Shown here: positions 52,273 through 63,690 of the stretch, piece after piece
Layout: each line of letters begins with the position of its first letter
Numbering within the stretch: the first letter of the stretch is position 1
Assembly: GCA_026874595.1 (NCBI GenBank)
Contig: CM049315.1
Coordinates: 17,197,664 to 17,261,663, forward strand
Direction: 5' to 3'
Source: Sipunculus nudus
Lineage: Eukaryota; Annelida; Sipuncula; Golfingiida; Sipunculidae
DNA length: 64,000 nucleotides
Made by a program: the position numbers and the translations under genes
The notes under the pieces: model-generated
What the model saw: only the letters and a program-made list of their open reading frames with translations
Told to the model about the DNA's origin: nothing
The model's database searches: none

Positions 52273-52599
52273 AGGGGGGATTAGATAAAGAGAGAGATGT
52301 ACAGCAAGGTCAAACTGATGGGAATCAACATTGTTTTTCAAAGCAAAATAGACAAACAAACCAGCCTTTCAATGAAAGTAATCGAGAGTTTAGAACCCTA
52401 CTCTAATAATAACCGGACCTTTACATTAGATCTAAGAGTGAATTCATGCTTTTAAACGTGTAACAAGGCAATATCGATTAATGTTCTTGTGGAATAAGGG
52501 GCGTAGCCAGGAAGGGCCGCAGGGGGCGATGACCCTCCCCCCCCCCCCCCCATCGGTCGCATCCAGTACTCGCCGACTTTTCGGAATTTCAATTAAGCT

Positions 52600-52631
<32 letters not shown>

Positions 52632-54644
52632 TATATATATGCATTAAATTGCCTTTGTTATAAGTGGCGGATCCGGAGGGTGCGCCTTCGGCGTGGCCCC
52701 CGCTGAGCTGCAATATCTCTCCTTTTAACTAATTTACCAAATTTCGTGATTAATTTTCGTTTTTCATATTTCTTTTTATTAATAAGCAATTCGATTTTTT
52801 TAGTTATCGGCAGTTTATTATTTTCTAATTCGTTAGTAATTAGTTGAGGAGGAGGATATTTATGAACAGCTGCAGATTAAATGCAGAGCACCAGACCCTG
52901 GTTGGGGTCGACTGTGAACAATCCCACTGCTCCTCTGGTGATCTTGCGATCTATGCTTATAGGAGTCTTGTGTGCTCTCGAGACCACGGACCCCGGTGAA
53001 ATGCAAAGTTTGAGGCAAAAAAAAAAAAAAATAATAAAATAAAAGGAATGGTCTTAGGCACCGCCCGCGTAAATTTTTACACCCCTACTCCCCCATTACC
53101 CCCCTCCCCCCGAATCATTTTTTTTTATTTTGATTTCATCTTTCAAGAAAATAAAATAATACAATTTTTATAAAATTCCTTTGTTATATAGTGCTTTTAC
53201 CTGTTAAGCAAATAATTCTGTTATGTTTATGCTTTTCCCTGGTCATATGACATTTTAATCAAAACATACAAAAAAGGGTAAAAAATAAAATATCACCCGG
53301 CCGCACTGATTTCTGAAAAAAGTGCCTGAGAACTAAAACTTTTTTTTGGCCTAACATAAGACTTCAACATATCAGCATTACATTCAAAGATAATATTTAA
53401 CCATTATACACGTAAATGCGCCATTTCGCCATTGACTTTAACATGTTGAAAACGATTGAAATTCTACTATAGTTTCATTTGAAGAAATATAAATAGTAAA
53501 TATTGTGAAAATTTTTTTCAGGAACAGGAAATCCTAATTTATATGGTGAAAATTGCCTCAAAATGTCCTCGTTACATTGCATATAAAAAAATCCCAATAT
53601 GAGAGGGGATACCCGCTCCCATACCCTCCCCATGCACCTGTAACTAACCTTAATGAAACACGGTTCATAATTAAATGTTAAAAAAACATTTTTTCATACA
53701 CCAACATATATAACGTATAGTCATAATAATAATAATAATAATAATAACAATAACCATATGTGGTCGGACAATGATCCTCAGAGGGCCCCGCGTTTCTGCT
53801 AGTGCTGGTTTAGTTTACATATAGGTGAAAAATTAAGTTTAGTTTGAAAAATATCACAAACAGAAAAAAGTTTTTATCAATATGCATGAGGGAAAAAATC
53901 ATACTGGATTAAAGAAGATATGTCTGAAATAATGTGTGCATAGAAAATCACCGAATGTAGTCTGTTAGCCATATTTGATTTTGAGCAAGTCTGTAATTCA
54001 ATAGGTCTTGAGCCCTTATAGGTATCAATCATCCCTGTGAATTAGGGAAAGCTGCAGTATGTTGTTGTTGAGTTAGTGCGTGCAAAAGAAAATCAGCGAT
54101 TGGGATGTGGCGGCCATATTTGAATTCTGACAAGTCTGTAATTCGACAGGTCTAGAGCCGTCATAAGTACCAATCATCCCTGTGAATTTGGGAAAGATGC
54201 AGTATGTTGTTGTTGAGTTATCGCGTGCGAAAGAGTCACTGACGGAAGGACGGAAGTACGGAAGGACGGAGGACGGAAGGACGGACTGACATGGTGATCA
54301 CTATAGGGCACCGCTTGTCAAGCGGGGCCATAATAATATATACAATATATACGCATATATGACAGTTTCTATAGTACCCATACATGTATATTATAGCCCC
54401 CCCCCCCCCCACTGATCTTGGCCCACCTTCCCTCCCTCAATCTTGGTTACGCCCCTGCGGAATATCGTAATAATCCCACTCATCACTTTACTGCTTCTTC
54501 CTGTGAAGAATTTCTGTTACAAGAATACTCCTTTTCGAAACTTCTAATTCTGCTGCGCTGAAATGAATTGTCATATTTATTTTTTCAGGAGATCTGAGGT
54601 TGGACAAAGAGGAATTTGACATAGCTCCATTCAAGAAAGCTTGA
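49887..54644 (+). CDS. Gene C: secreted six-cysteine peptide precursor with two EF-hands
   Basis: Coding exons are 49887-50057, 51751-51889 and 54589-54644 (366 nt, 121 aa), phases 0 then 1, as in A and B. An acceptor (TTTCAACAG) ends three bases before the ATG at 49887, so I rejected the longer open frame starting at 49857. The signal peptide is about residues 1-24, with cleavage after GEA. The peptide framework C-x3-C-x3-C-x4-C-x3-C-x3-C is identical to gene A and is followed by GKK and then DKR, possible cleavage and amidation sites. EF loop 1 (residues 70-81, DHNKDGFISERE) is canonical. Loop 2 (101-112, DQDGDLRLDKEE) has Leu instead of Gly at position 6, which should weaken or distort Ca binding. 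The tail is shortened to APFKKA. The introns are much longer than in A and B and hold repeats. AATAAA lies at 54776-54781. Confidence 0.9.
50058..51750 (+). other. Gene C intron 1
   Basis: GT-AG intron (GTAAGT donor, T-rich tract then CAG). No repeats or exons are recognised inside. It is about 1.7 kb, versus 0.6 kb in gene A and 0.3 kb in gene B. Confidence 0.7.
52200..54470. repeat. Repeat-filled intron 2 of gene C
   Basis: In order, it contains a (GA)n tract (52218-52263), a GGGGCGTAGCCAGG end with C-run (52498-52551) and (TA)n. A 'gtggcggatccggagg' phrase (52664) and AT-rich filler follow. Next come an (AAT)n tract (about 53728) and two 135-bp tandem units sharing 'atcatccctgtgaatt' (about 53990-54230). 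After these is a 'gacggaagg' stretch (54240). It closes with an inverted GGTTACGCCCCTGCGG end next to a C-run (54398-54463). The outward ends at 52.50 and 54.46 kb are inverted relative to each other, so the middle may be one insertion of about 2 kb or several nested ones. Confidence 0.6.
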
Positions 54645-54799
54645 TGCTTGAAGCCATCAGTTGTCCATCTATGTGTGATTCCTCTTGCCAATAATATTTA
54701 GGACACAATACACCTTTTCTCCACACCATCGACCCTGAATGTAAAAAGAAGAACGCCTGTTGACAAAGTAATATAAATAAAATAGTGTGAGAATATTTT

Positions 54800-56030
54800 T
54801 AGACGAGGGTATGGTCCAAGTCTGTAAAGTGTATCTGGTTTCAGTTAAAAATTTCCGCATCCTGACTTGCTGGGCCCGAATAAACCAGACGCCCATGACA
54901 GCAAGGTTTATGCTATTAGGAAAGATCTATTAACCTTTTACATCATGAGATCTAACACTTTCTCTGTTTCTTCAAAAGACAGTTCCTGTCAAAAAATCAT
55001 ATGGGAATTTGCTTGTTTTTAATGTACTTTATGAATATTTTCATATAATTCTTCTTACATGTAAAAAGGACGATTTGTATTACCAAATATATATATATAT
55101 ATATATAAATATACATCAATTGGTTCATTTTCTAGTTGTTAAATGCTATTTTTCCTTGTTTACATTTATAGCATAATTTGTAAAAACCTACAATCTAGTT
55201 AAATGCAAATGGAATTTCAATTAAATAAATATGTACCAGATGCAAGAGTAATAATTCTTTATCGCAATCTTGACCTTTAATACAAAATAGTGTGACAGAA
55301 AAGTCACATTTTTTGACTAATGGTAATTGGTGATATCCGTATATGGAAACCTAAGGCATCCTTGATAGATAGCTAAGTCATCCTTATGTGATTGATTCCA
55401 AGCAGGAATAATCATTAATGCTGTATATGTCCTGATTTCATGTGGAATTGATCTTACGTTTTTGAGGACTGTCATTATTTAACTATTGCAGGTGGTATTT
55501 ATGCGTCCTCTGTTATGTGCCTCAGGATATTTAATACAAGCAATACTTAGGTGTTTTTATTACAGTGTGTGATATAGCATTTTATCTTGTATTTAAAAAC
55601 ACTGATTTGCTAATTACTTAATATGTGCCCGCCAACAATACAAATTATATACATACTTCCTCTAACCATTCTAACAATCTTTTCACCGTTTCATTTATCG
55701 TATTTTAACCAAGAATTACTCAAAACGCGGGAAAATTTTGCTTTCAAGTGACATGGGCGACCATATAATTTTGAATACGTCATACGTAAAATGAATTGAC
55801 CATTGGCCCTATAACAAAATCATGCTCTATGGGAAGGCGTGAAAAATTTTAAACAAGACTGTCTTGGATGTGACTGGACCAAAAAACAAGCATTCAATCC
55901 ATTCATTATCAAGCTCTATGATTGCCCTTTTATAATATTTAATAACAATCTTATAAAGCGAGATACAATAAGGATCCATCTATACAATATGTGTTAGTGA
56001 GTCAGTGTGTGTGTGTGTGTGTGTGGTGTT

Positions 56031-56066
<36 letters not shown>

Positions 56067-56150
56067 GGGGGGGGGGGGAGGGTACTTAGATATACCGACC
56101 CCGGCATAAACATCACTTGAAATAAGAGTGGTATAATTGTAGGGATTCAC
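54800..56150. other. Intergenic with simple repeats
   Basis: Downstream of gene C. It holds a (TA)n run near 55090 and a (TG)n-(GA)n-G tract at about 56005-56082. No exon was seen. Confidence 0.5.
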
Positions 56151-56164
56151 GTAAACAAATCATT

Positions 56165-56720
56165 CACCTGAGGGGGTGACTAAGTCCGGTGGAAGCCTCT
56201 GGTTGATATTACTGTGAGTGATTTCGTCTTCGGAGATTCATGGTGGGAATTAGAGTGAGTAATTTAGTGAGCTCTGGTAGGGATAACCGTGGGGAATACT
56301 GTGAGTGATTTAATCCTTTTCACAGACACACGGGTATGGCGCTATGGAACCATCAGTTGGTGTGTTATTTGACGTCATTATGTCAAGGAATTTAAAAAAG
56401 AAAGTCCAGTTTCGCATGCGCAAGCATTTCTCTCCGGTATGGTCACTCCAGCAGACTGTGCAACGAGGCGGTAAAGCGTAAGACAAGTTGATAAATGTGA
56501 TCAATCAGAGCCATGGTCTCTCATTATCTGGTAACAGACCGCCATTTGTGGTTAAACCTCTTGTGTGGATTACTGTGATTGATTTATTCGATAAAGACCT
56601 CTGGTGGGATTACTGTGAGTGGTTTAGTCTTGTAGAGACCTCTGGTGGGATACCGGTGAGTAAATCAGTCCGGTGGAGACCTCTGATGGACATTACTGTG
56701 AGTGATTTCAACCTCCGCGC
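56165..56720 (+). repeat. Diverged GACCTCTGGTGGG minisatellite
   Basis: Irregular units of about 40 bp, 'ggtggagacctctg(g/a)tgg' plus 'attactgtgagtgattt'. They belong to the same family as 60480-60970; one stray unit lies at 57240-57290. The 56488-56751 open frame is a by-product. Confidence 0.7.
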
Positions 56721-57299
56721 AGGGATAAGGTCTGTTGTGTATAATAAATAAACACTGCTGGCAGTGAAGGACTTGAGCATGTTTGACCTGAAATTTGCCT
56801 CAGTCACCGTCTCACTTTTAAGATAAGTAAATGTTGTAAATACTTGGTATGCGGCTCTTTATCCCTTGTCACTCATCTCTTATTTCAGCATGCAAGCATG
56901 GGTAAACAGTTCTGGAAGCAGTTGTATCACGTAAACTATCCAAGGAAGAACGTGCATTAGTTTCTGTTTATAGTTACAATACCGCTTCACGGATATAACG
57001 CCTCAAAATAGATTAACTGGTATATCAGTATATAGAATATGTAATATACCTTTTGCTGGATCTGGAATTGATGTTGTCGAAGCATATACTCTATATTTGC
57101 TTCATTTACTTAATTTTTGTACTTTACGCTTTTCAGGCGAAATGGCTCGATTTCGGCACATAAGTGTGTAGTGCGCATTAGTGTATGCATGAGATCTATC
57201 CTGAACTTTGATAGACAGAACTCGTGTGTGGAGAATGGAGTGATTTAGTTCGGTGGAGACCTCTGGTGGGGAATAGTGTGAGAGATTTTTGGCCGACAA

Positions 57300-58200
57300 A
57301 CTGTTTTCGGTTCCGGGAAAACCGGTTCTGTATGGTTTCGCCTTGTATTAAAAGTGGACGGTTTCGGTTTTAATAGACAGATTATGAAACCATCATAAAT
57401 AATTTAATATAATTAAATGAATTAATTTTGAAAAAGTTATCAAAAGAAGGAGATCCATGCCTGGGCACTTTGAAGCCCATGTGAGAGCAGTGAATGAAAA
57501 TTTATTTTGGCTTAAAGGCCTCCGGCCCATAGAACCAATAGAAAGTACAATTGATCTTGTTTATATATGCATACATTAGATTAACAATATAATAAAAACA
57601 AAAACAAAAAACTACAAAATTCCTGCAGGCATTAGATTATACAGAATAGAAGTTATTCAATGCCATATGGTGTACTATGTATTAATTACAACTAGCTGCA
57701 CGTGTGGAAAATCCACGGCTCTATCTGATGCATATTTTTGTAATGAGCTGATAGGAACTAAACGACGCATATTTTAATCCTAAGGTTTTTGCAGGAACTT
57801 TTTGTCATGTGTTTTGTATATATGATATAAAGATTACTTCTGCTAGAATTCTCCAGGAACACCCTCCCCCAAAATATGAACATAGAAAGGAAAATTATTC
57901 TATTCCAGAAATCACATAAAAATAAATTTTGGAAAGAGACGTGAGGCATATAGAGGGTGTACGAATTTTAAAGTGAGAATTTTTTCCGATAAACAACATA
58001 GGTCCGACAGCTTCATTGCTTGGAAAATATCGTAGATATAACGCTTGTTAAAAGAAACATTCTAAAACATACTGTGAAATCATATGAAAGATGCTTTAAT
58101 TAGGTGAAAGACGATGTTTATTCAGTGTAGTCAGTTGAGGATATAGGCTCAGGCATGTTAACAGACACATGCGTTATTAGTATACACATGCATTAGTCGT
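57300..58200. other. Intergenic, nothing recognised
   Basis: It contains a 'ggttccgggaaaaccggtt'-like segment near 57310. A related 'ggtttcggtttc' segment at 60350-60460 flanks the next minisatellite, which may be a transposon edge. No exon is seen. Confidence 0.35.
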
Positions 58201-60030
58201 TGAAGTCTCTTGTACGCGAAACGTATAACTGCCATTGTGAAAAATATAGGCCCAAAAAATATATTCCAACAGTATTAAATTTTGGTTTAAGTACTGTAAA
58301 TTGTCATGGAATAAGCAGGTCTGATGCAAAATCGTCAACTGTCCCATATAAAAAGAAAACAGGTTGATATGTTTCTATGAAAGTATTTAGCAAAGTAACC
58401 ACTTCAGCCTTAGTTTGGCATTGTCTTTCAGCAAATTAATGAAAAATGTAATATACAGATTTTGCAAGAAAATTTGTAGAGGGTTAAATAGAACTGCATC
58501 CGTAACCATAAAAATATTTTTTCTTAAGTGCCATAATCACAATTCCACAAAGGAATAATTATAATTGGCTATTCCTTCGTCCCCGAGTAGAAGCCGCCCA
58601 TTCGTATGCAGTTGTTCTGCCACTCGCCTGGTGAACCCGTGTTTCTGAACCATGATAATGTTTTACATGAAACGTGCACGTATGAACGAACGACTGATTA
58701 GTAGATTCTGGCGGGGGTTTCAAAGTCCTCAAGAGATTGAGGAACCTAAGAAGTGTGTGCAATCCCCTCCCGAAAGGGCTTCCTGGCCGATCTATTAAAC
58801 CATGGTTTTCATGGAAAGATATTTATAAATGTATAAAAATCAACATACCTGTAAACCTATGATAAGGTGACCGTGTAAAGGGTCTCGGCTCTTTGTGTCC
58901 ACTCAACGGAAAAGCGCTCCCTATTAAAATATTCATGTGGACATGGGTTCTGCGCTTGAATTTAAAATCTTTGCTTCCTTTTGACAGAATAAAATTCCTT
59001 ATCAGGCGATATAATGGAAATGGGGTTCAGTGGGGATTACAGGTCGCTACCTGAAAAAGCGTGACAGGCGAAAAATGTTTTTACTAAACATTTGAAGAGG
59101 GTTAGCATCCGTTACATCATGTCTCTGGACATTTGGATTTCAGGTGATCTATGGTTAATATTTTTAAGAAAGTTATTTGTTCTGCCACTCGCAAGCTGTT
59201 CCTGAAGCATGTCAGTGTTCATACATGAAACGCATACACGTGAACACGTGACTGATATTAAAGCAGATTTTGGTGGAGGTCTGTATACGCCCTGACTACA
59301 AATTCTAGTTTATTATCAATTTAAAGATGTACTGGTGATTTTTTTTCATGTTTAACCGTCCCTACAGACAACTGATCTCGACAAATTTATGTGACCCCCC
59401 CCAACCCCAACCCGAATGATAAATAAGTTGTGGGGTTTCTTTTTGAAAAAAAACTGCATTAAACACTTGACTTGGCCGACCTTTTGAAACCATGGTTATC
59501 ATGGAAAGATATTTTCTACATAAAAATCTACATACCTGTAACCCATAAAAAAATTTAAAAACTGTGGTCACATCCCAGGACTCAGTGCCGACCAAACTAA
59601 AAAGCCCTTGCATTGAAAGCGGAGTCATGTGGTCTTTTGATTAAAAACCTTTACTTCCTTTTGAGAGAGAAAATTCCTGGGGATCATAGTGGACCCGCGT
59701 GACCGCTTATTGCACGGAAGTGCTTTTTGGGCAGGACATGCGCTCTGGCCACGGTCTTAACAGGCTATTGAAAATCCCCGAGGCGCCTTTTGAAAAAGTG
59801 TCACAGGCGTGGAGGACCTTGCAGCACAAAAGAAATAGGGGCACCTAATGGGGAATTATTAAAATTATAAATTATTCAGCTTAAAGGGGCATAGTGCCGC
59901 AAAATAAAACAAACTTGTCCTAGAGGAGCGCACCACCGACACATCTGCCGAATTTCGAGAGTCAAATCAGAACGGAAGCAGGTAAATCGTGGTCAAGAAA
60001 AAAACCCAATTCCGTATTAATTATATAGAT
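58200..60030 (+). repeat. Long dispersed element, copy 2 (longer)
   Basis: Collinear with 38160-39260 but longer. It has internal repetition: 'tgttctgccactcgc' occurs near 58612 and 59179, and a 'catggtt.tcatggaaagatattt' phrase near 58800 and 59488. This suggests a partial duplication or two nested copies. Open frames inside have no domain. Confidence 0.6.
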
Positions 60031-60479
60031 GCAATGATACATTATCAAATTTGAATGGCCAATTTATATTGCAACAATTGTGAAAATAGACTGTTTCTCT
60101 GTGTCCTATAACATATTCACGTGTCAAACAACATGGACATACAGGACACGTGCGTCTCATCTTTAGCTATACTGATTAAAGAAAGGGATACTGAATTAAC
60201 AACACTTCCGAAAGAATGATGTACCTCAATCGTTGCTTATTTAACTCTAACAGACTTCAACAGAATCAATTAAATAAATGATTAACAAAATTGCACTACT
60301 TGGCCAACCGCCGCCATAATGCCAGAAAAAATTACCGAGTCAAAGGTTTTAGCAAAACCGAAACCATCTCCGGAGATGGTTTCGCAGTATCGTCAAAACC
60401 AGTTTCGGTTTCGTTATTATTAAGTTAACGGTTTCCTTGAAGTGGCAGAAACCGAAACCAGTTCCGTATTTTCGAGATT

Positions 60480-60975
60480 GTCATAGTCCGCTCGAGACAT
60501 CTAGTGGGGATAACTGTGGGTGCTTCAGTCTGGTGGAGACCTCTGGTGGGGATAACTGTGGGTGCTTAGTCTGGTGGAGATCTGTGGCGGTGACAAATGT
60601 GGGTGCTTCAGTCTGGTGGAGACCTCTGGTAGGGATAACTGTGGGTGCTTCAGTCTGGTGGAGACCTCTGGTGGGGATAACTGTGGGTGCTTAGTCTGGT
60701 GGAGATCTGTGGCGGTGACAAATGTGGGTGCTTCAGTCTGGTGGAGACCTCTGGTAGGGATAACTGTGGGTGCTTCAGTCTGGTGGAGACCTCTGTTGGG
60801 GGCCCTGGCCTCTGCCCTTTTATCCCCACCTCTGGTGGAGATAACTGTGGTTAATTAAGAGCAGTGGTGACATCTGTAAGTGATTTGATTAATGGAGCGC
60901 TCTGTTGGAGATTACTGTTGGTAATATAATTTGGTGTATTCCTCATTATTGTGGAGACGCTTAGTAGAAATATAT
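60480..60975 (+). repeat. About 42-bp GACCTCTGGTGGGG minisatellite
   Basis: About eight regular units of 'ctggtggagacctctggtgg' plus 'ggataactgtgggtgcttcagt' run from 60480 to 60800. Decayed units follow to about 60975. A two-type pattern (CTCTGGTGGGG and CTGTGGCGGTG variants) is itself repeated, showing block duplication. The open frames at 60437-60858 are by-products. Confidence 0.85.
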
Positions 60976-61439
60976 TGAAAGTTAACCAGGCTTGGAGAGA
61001 TATTTCTGTTTTGGTCTGGTTGCTCACCTAGTCGTGACATCTGTTTTAAATCATTGAAAGGAGCTGATAATGTTTAAACGCAAAGTCAGTTAAAGTTAAG
61101 GGGTGTCATGCAGTGCGATTAAGTTATATCTGTGGCATATTACATAATATCTTTCATTGTTGTGTTTCCTCGCTAATCGAACTGACACTATGGTTTTTTG
61201 TGCTTACATGGCATTGTATGTTCATTATTCCAAGCCTCAGCTAAATGGGGTTGCAATGACCAGGTCCTTTCATCCCTTTGTCCTTCTGTCATAAATAATT
61301 ATATATGCAACGTGATATGTCATAAACTCTTCCTCATATCCCATTCTGATTGGGCGGGAGGTAATCTGAAATCACTACGCCAGGACTTGCAGTGCTGAAA
61401 ATACTTGTTACAAAGACCAGTAGACCCTAAAACTTGGCC

Positions 61440-61655
61440 ATCGTCTGTAACAACCGAAAGCTGCTTAGACATCGTCACTCACAACCGAAAGCTGCTGAAC
61501 CATCGTCACTCACAGCTCAAACCTGCTGAGCCATCGTCACTCACAACCGAAAGCTGCTGAGCCATTGTCACTCAAAACCGAAAACTGCTGAGCCATCATT
61601 ACTCACAGCTGAAAGCTGCTAAGCCACTGTCACTCACAACCGATAGCTGCTGAGC
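61440..61655 (+). repeat. 31-bp minisatellite, about 7 copies
   Basis: The unit is 'catcgtcactcacaaccgaa' plus 'agctgctgagc'. The first and last copies are the most diverged. Confidence 0.85.
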
Positions 61656-61659
61656 CTTT

Positions 61660-61980
61660 AGTCTATGTATGCTAAGGGAAAGTGTTATTGTCTGATACTG
61701 AATCCACTCGGCACTATCACTGTTACTAACTGTCGGTGACTGCGAGAGTGATAATGGAGTAACGTTACACCAGTATCCGATTAAGCATGTCAGCATGTCA
61801 CTTAAGATATTAAAGATTGTGACAAATGATGTATAATTTTGAGACATTTCTGTCTAAGAGAGGTGTGTTATATGCCTTTGTCTCATCGACACTCGTTAAA
61901 TCTTTTTGCTTTGTATCTTGAAGTGTTATGTTACCTTGATACTCAAACCATGCAATATAAGAACCTTCATATATATATAA

Positions 61981-62036
<56 letters not shown>

Positions 62037-63540
62037 AGTGTTCACAATATTAAACTTTCTTTGTTATGAATATAATATTATACAAGAAAAACATATTAAT
62101 TACAAAGCTACAATAAAATCTGTTATAAGTTTATTGGATTTAATAATTATCATATGATACACTTTTTTCAATATGGCTTATGATTCAATGCAAGTCTTTA
62201 AATGAAGAAATGATAAATTATACTAGTATTTTAGCTGGTTCCGCATCCATAGATGCTACAGCATGGCTGTACTAAAATGGTCCTTTTCTTCGGCCCACGG
62301 TTTACAAACATTATCACCATAGTAACTGATGAATGCCAGATAAACAATCCGCTTTATATCCAACTTCTTGAAAACAAAAATGCCTATTTTTTTATGATGG
62401 TTAAATTTGATTTCTTATTCATCATATTTGAAAAAGAAGTCACACCCTGCAAGGGGATCCCCTTTCCCCATTCGGACACTGCGCTACCTCGTCGCCCCCT
62501 GACATTCTATTCTCGATCCGATTATCTGTCGTTTTAATATAATCTAAATATCCTTTGATCCTACTGATATGTATATTTGCTCTTTCCCTTATATTTCTTT
62601 TGTAAAAATAGTATATTATCTCGATGTGTGTTATACGAGTCCTTAGACAGAAAATAAAAACTTAACACCCAGGAGGTCATGGAAAAAATCTCCCTACATG
62701 GAAAAGATAAACTATGTCACAGTAAATTTTATCCTGTGACATACACAGCGAGAACATGCCTTTTAGCCACATACTCTTATACTCTGCTAAGCCTATGAAG
62801 TAAAATTCCCTTCAACTCTGATACACAACTTACACAACTAAAACTGGGGATCATGACCTGTATCTTCAAGATTATAACGTTTGTTGATACAGGGTATTTC
62901 TTGTAAACAACATATATGTTAAGTACACAAATTACATAAAATTCTCCCAGAAAAAAAAATTGGTAACAATGACTTACATCTTCAAGTTCAATTGATCTCA
63001 AATTTATTCTTGTAATCTCCATAATTTTTCGGTGGTTCTTATTTTCGCCTTAAATAGATGTACAAGTTGTTTCTGTCAGTCTCTCGGGCAACTTTCAAAA
63101 TTTGTGGATTTAACCATGATTTTCAAGGTCAACTTATCGAAATATTGTATCCCCCTCCCCCAATTTGGTGGTTGGGTTGGGCTCAGCTTTGGGCAAAAAA
63201 AAAATGTAAGTCGCCATTCGCACTTTAGACATTATTTATCAATTGTGGTTGGGCCCATTGCTAAATAATTATAATGGTAAAATATGTCTTTCGTTCTGTT
63301 CACATTTTTAAAAAATAATTAATAAATATACATTACCATTATCCATTATTCGTAAAGCCTTGGGTATTTCACTGTTATACTTAAATATCAGATTAAATGT
63401 GATGCCAAACACAATGAAAATAAAATGAAGCATGGCTTTAAAAAAAACAGTAAAAAAATAAACATTCTTTTAAGTGCAGCCCACGTTTAAGTGCAAAAGA
63501 TAACAAAACAATCACGACCAAACTGCAATCGATTCCAAAA
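61660..63540. other. Intergenic between the minisatellites and gene D
   Basis: A long (TA)n tract lies at about 61966-62032. Open frames (61839-62069, 62253-62537, 62777-63022, 63032-63268) have no recognisable domain. Sequence near 63541 may be the poly(A) region of gene D. Confidence 0.4.
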
Positions 63541-63606
63541 TTTATTCAATACTTGTCAGTTCCATTTCAAATGAGAACACATACATCATATTTAAATAGA
63601 GGGTGT

Positions 63607-63680
63607 TTAAAGTAGCTTCAGAGAATCATTCTTTCTTGAGGTGTTATATATATATTCGTCCTTTTCCATCCTCAGATCTC
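63607..63680 (-). CDS. Gene D, last exon only: EF-hand loop 2 of a fourth paralogue
   Basis: On the minus strand an acceptor TTTTTAACAG (63681-63690) is followed by GAGATCTGAGG. This is the same start as gene C's last exon, in the same phase (two bases complete a split codon). The exon encodes the second half of an EF loop (GDLRMEKDEY, with Leu at position 6 as in gene C), then a 14-residue Asn/Lys-rich tail and TAA at 63607-63609. AATAAA on the minus strand lies at 63541-63546. The peptide and first EF-hand exons must lie beyond 64000, so the gene is cut by the window edge. It is tail-to-tail with gene C. It could be a pseudogene fragment. Confidence 0.75.
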
Positions 63681-63690
63681 CTGTTAAAAA

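Noticed and set aside
61440-61655. CRISPR-like look of short regular repeats
   Set aside because: Units are contiguous with no unique spacers, and the genome is eukaryotic.
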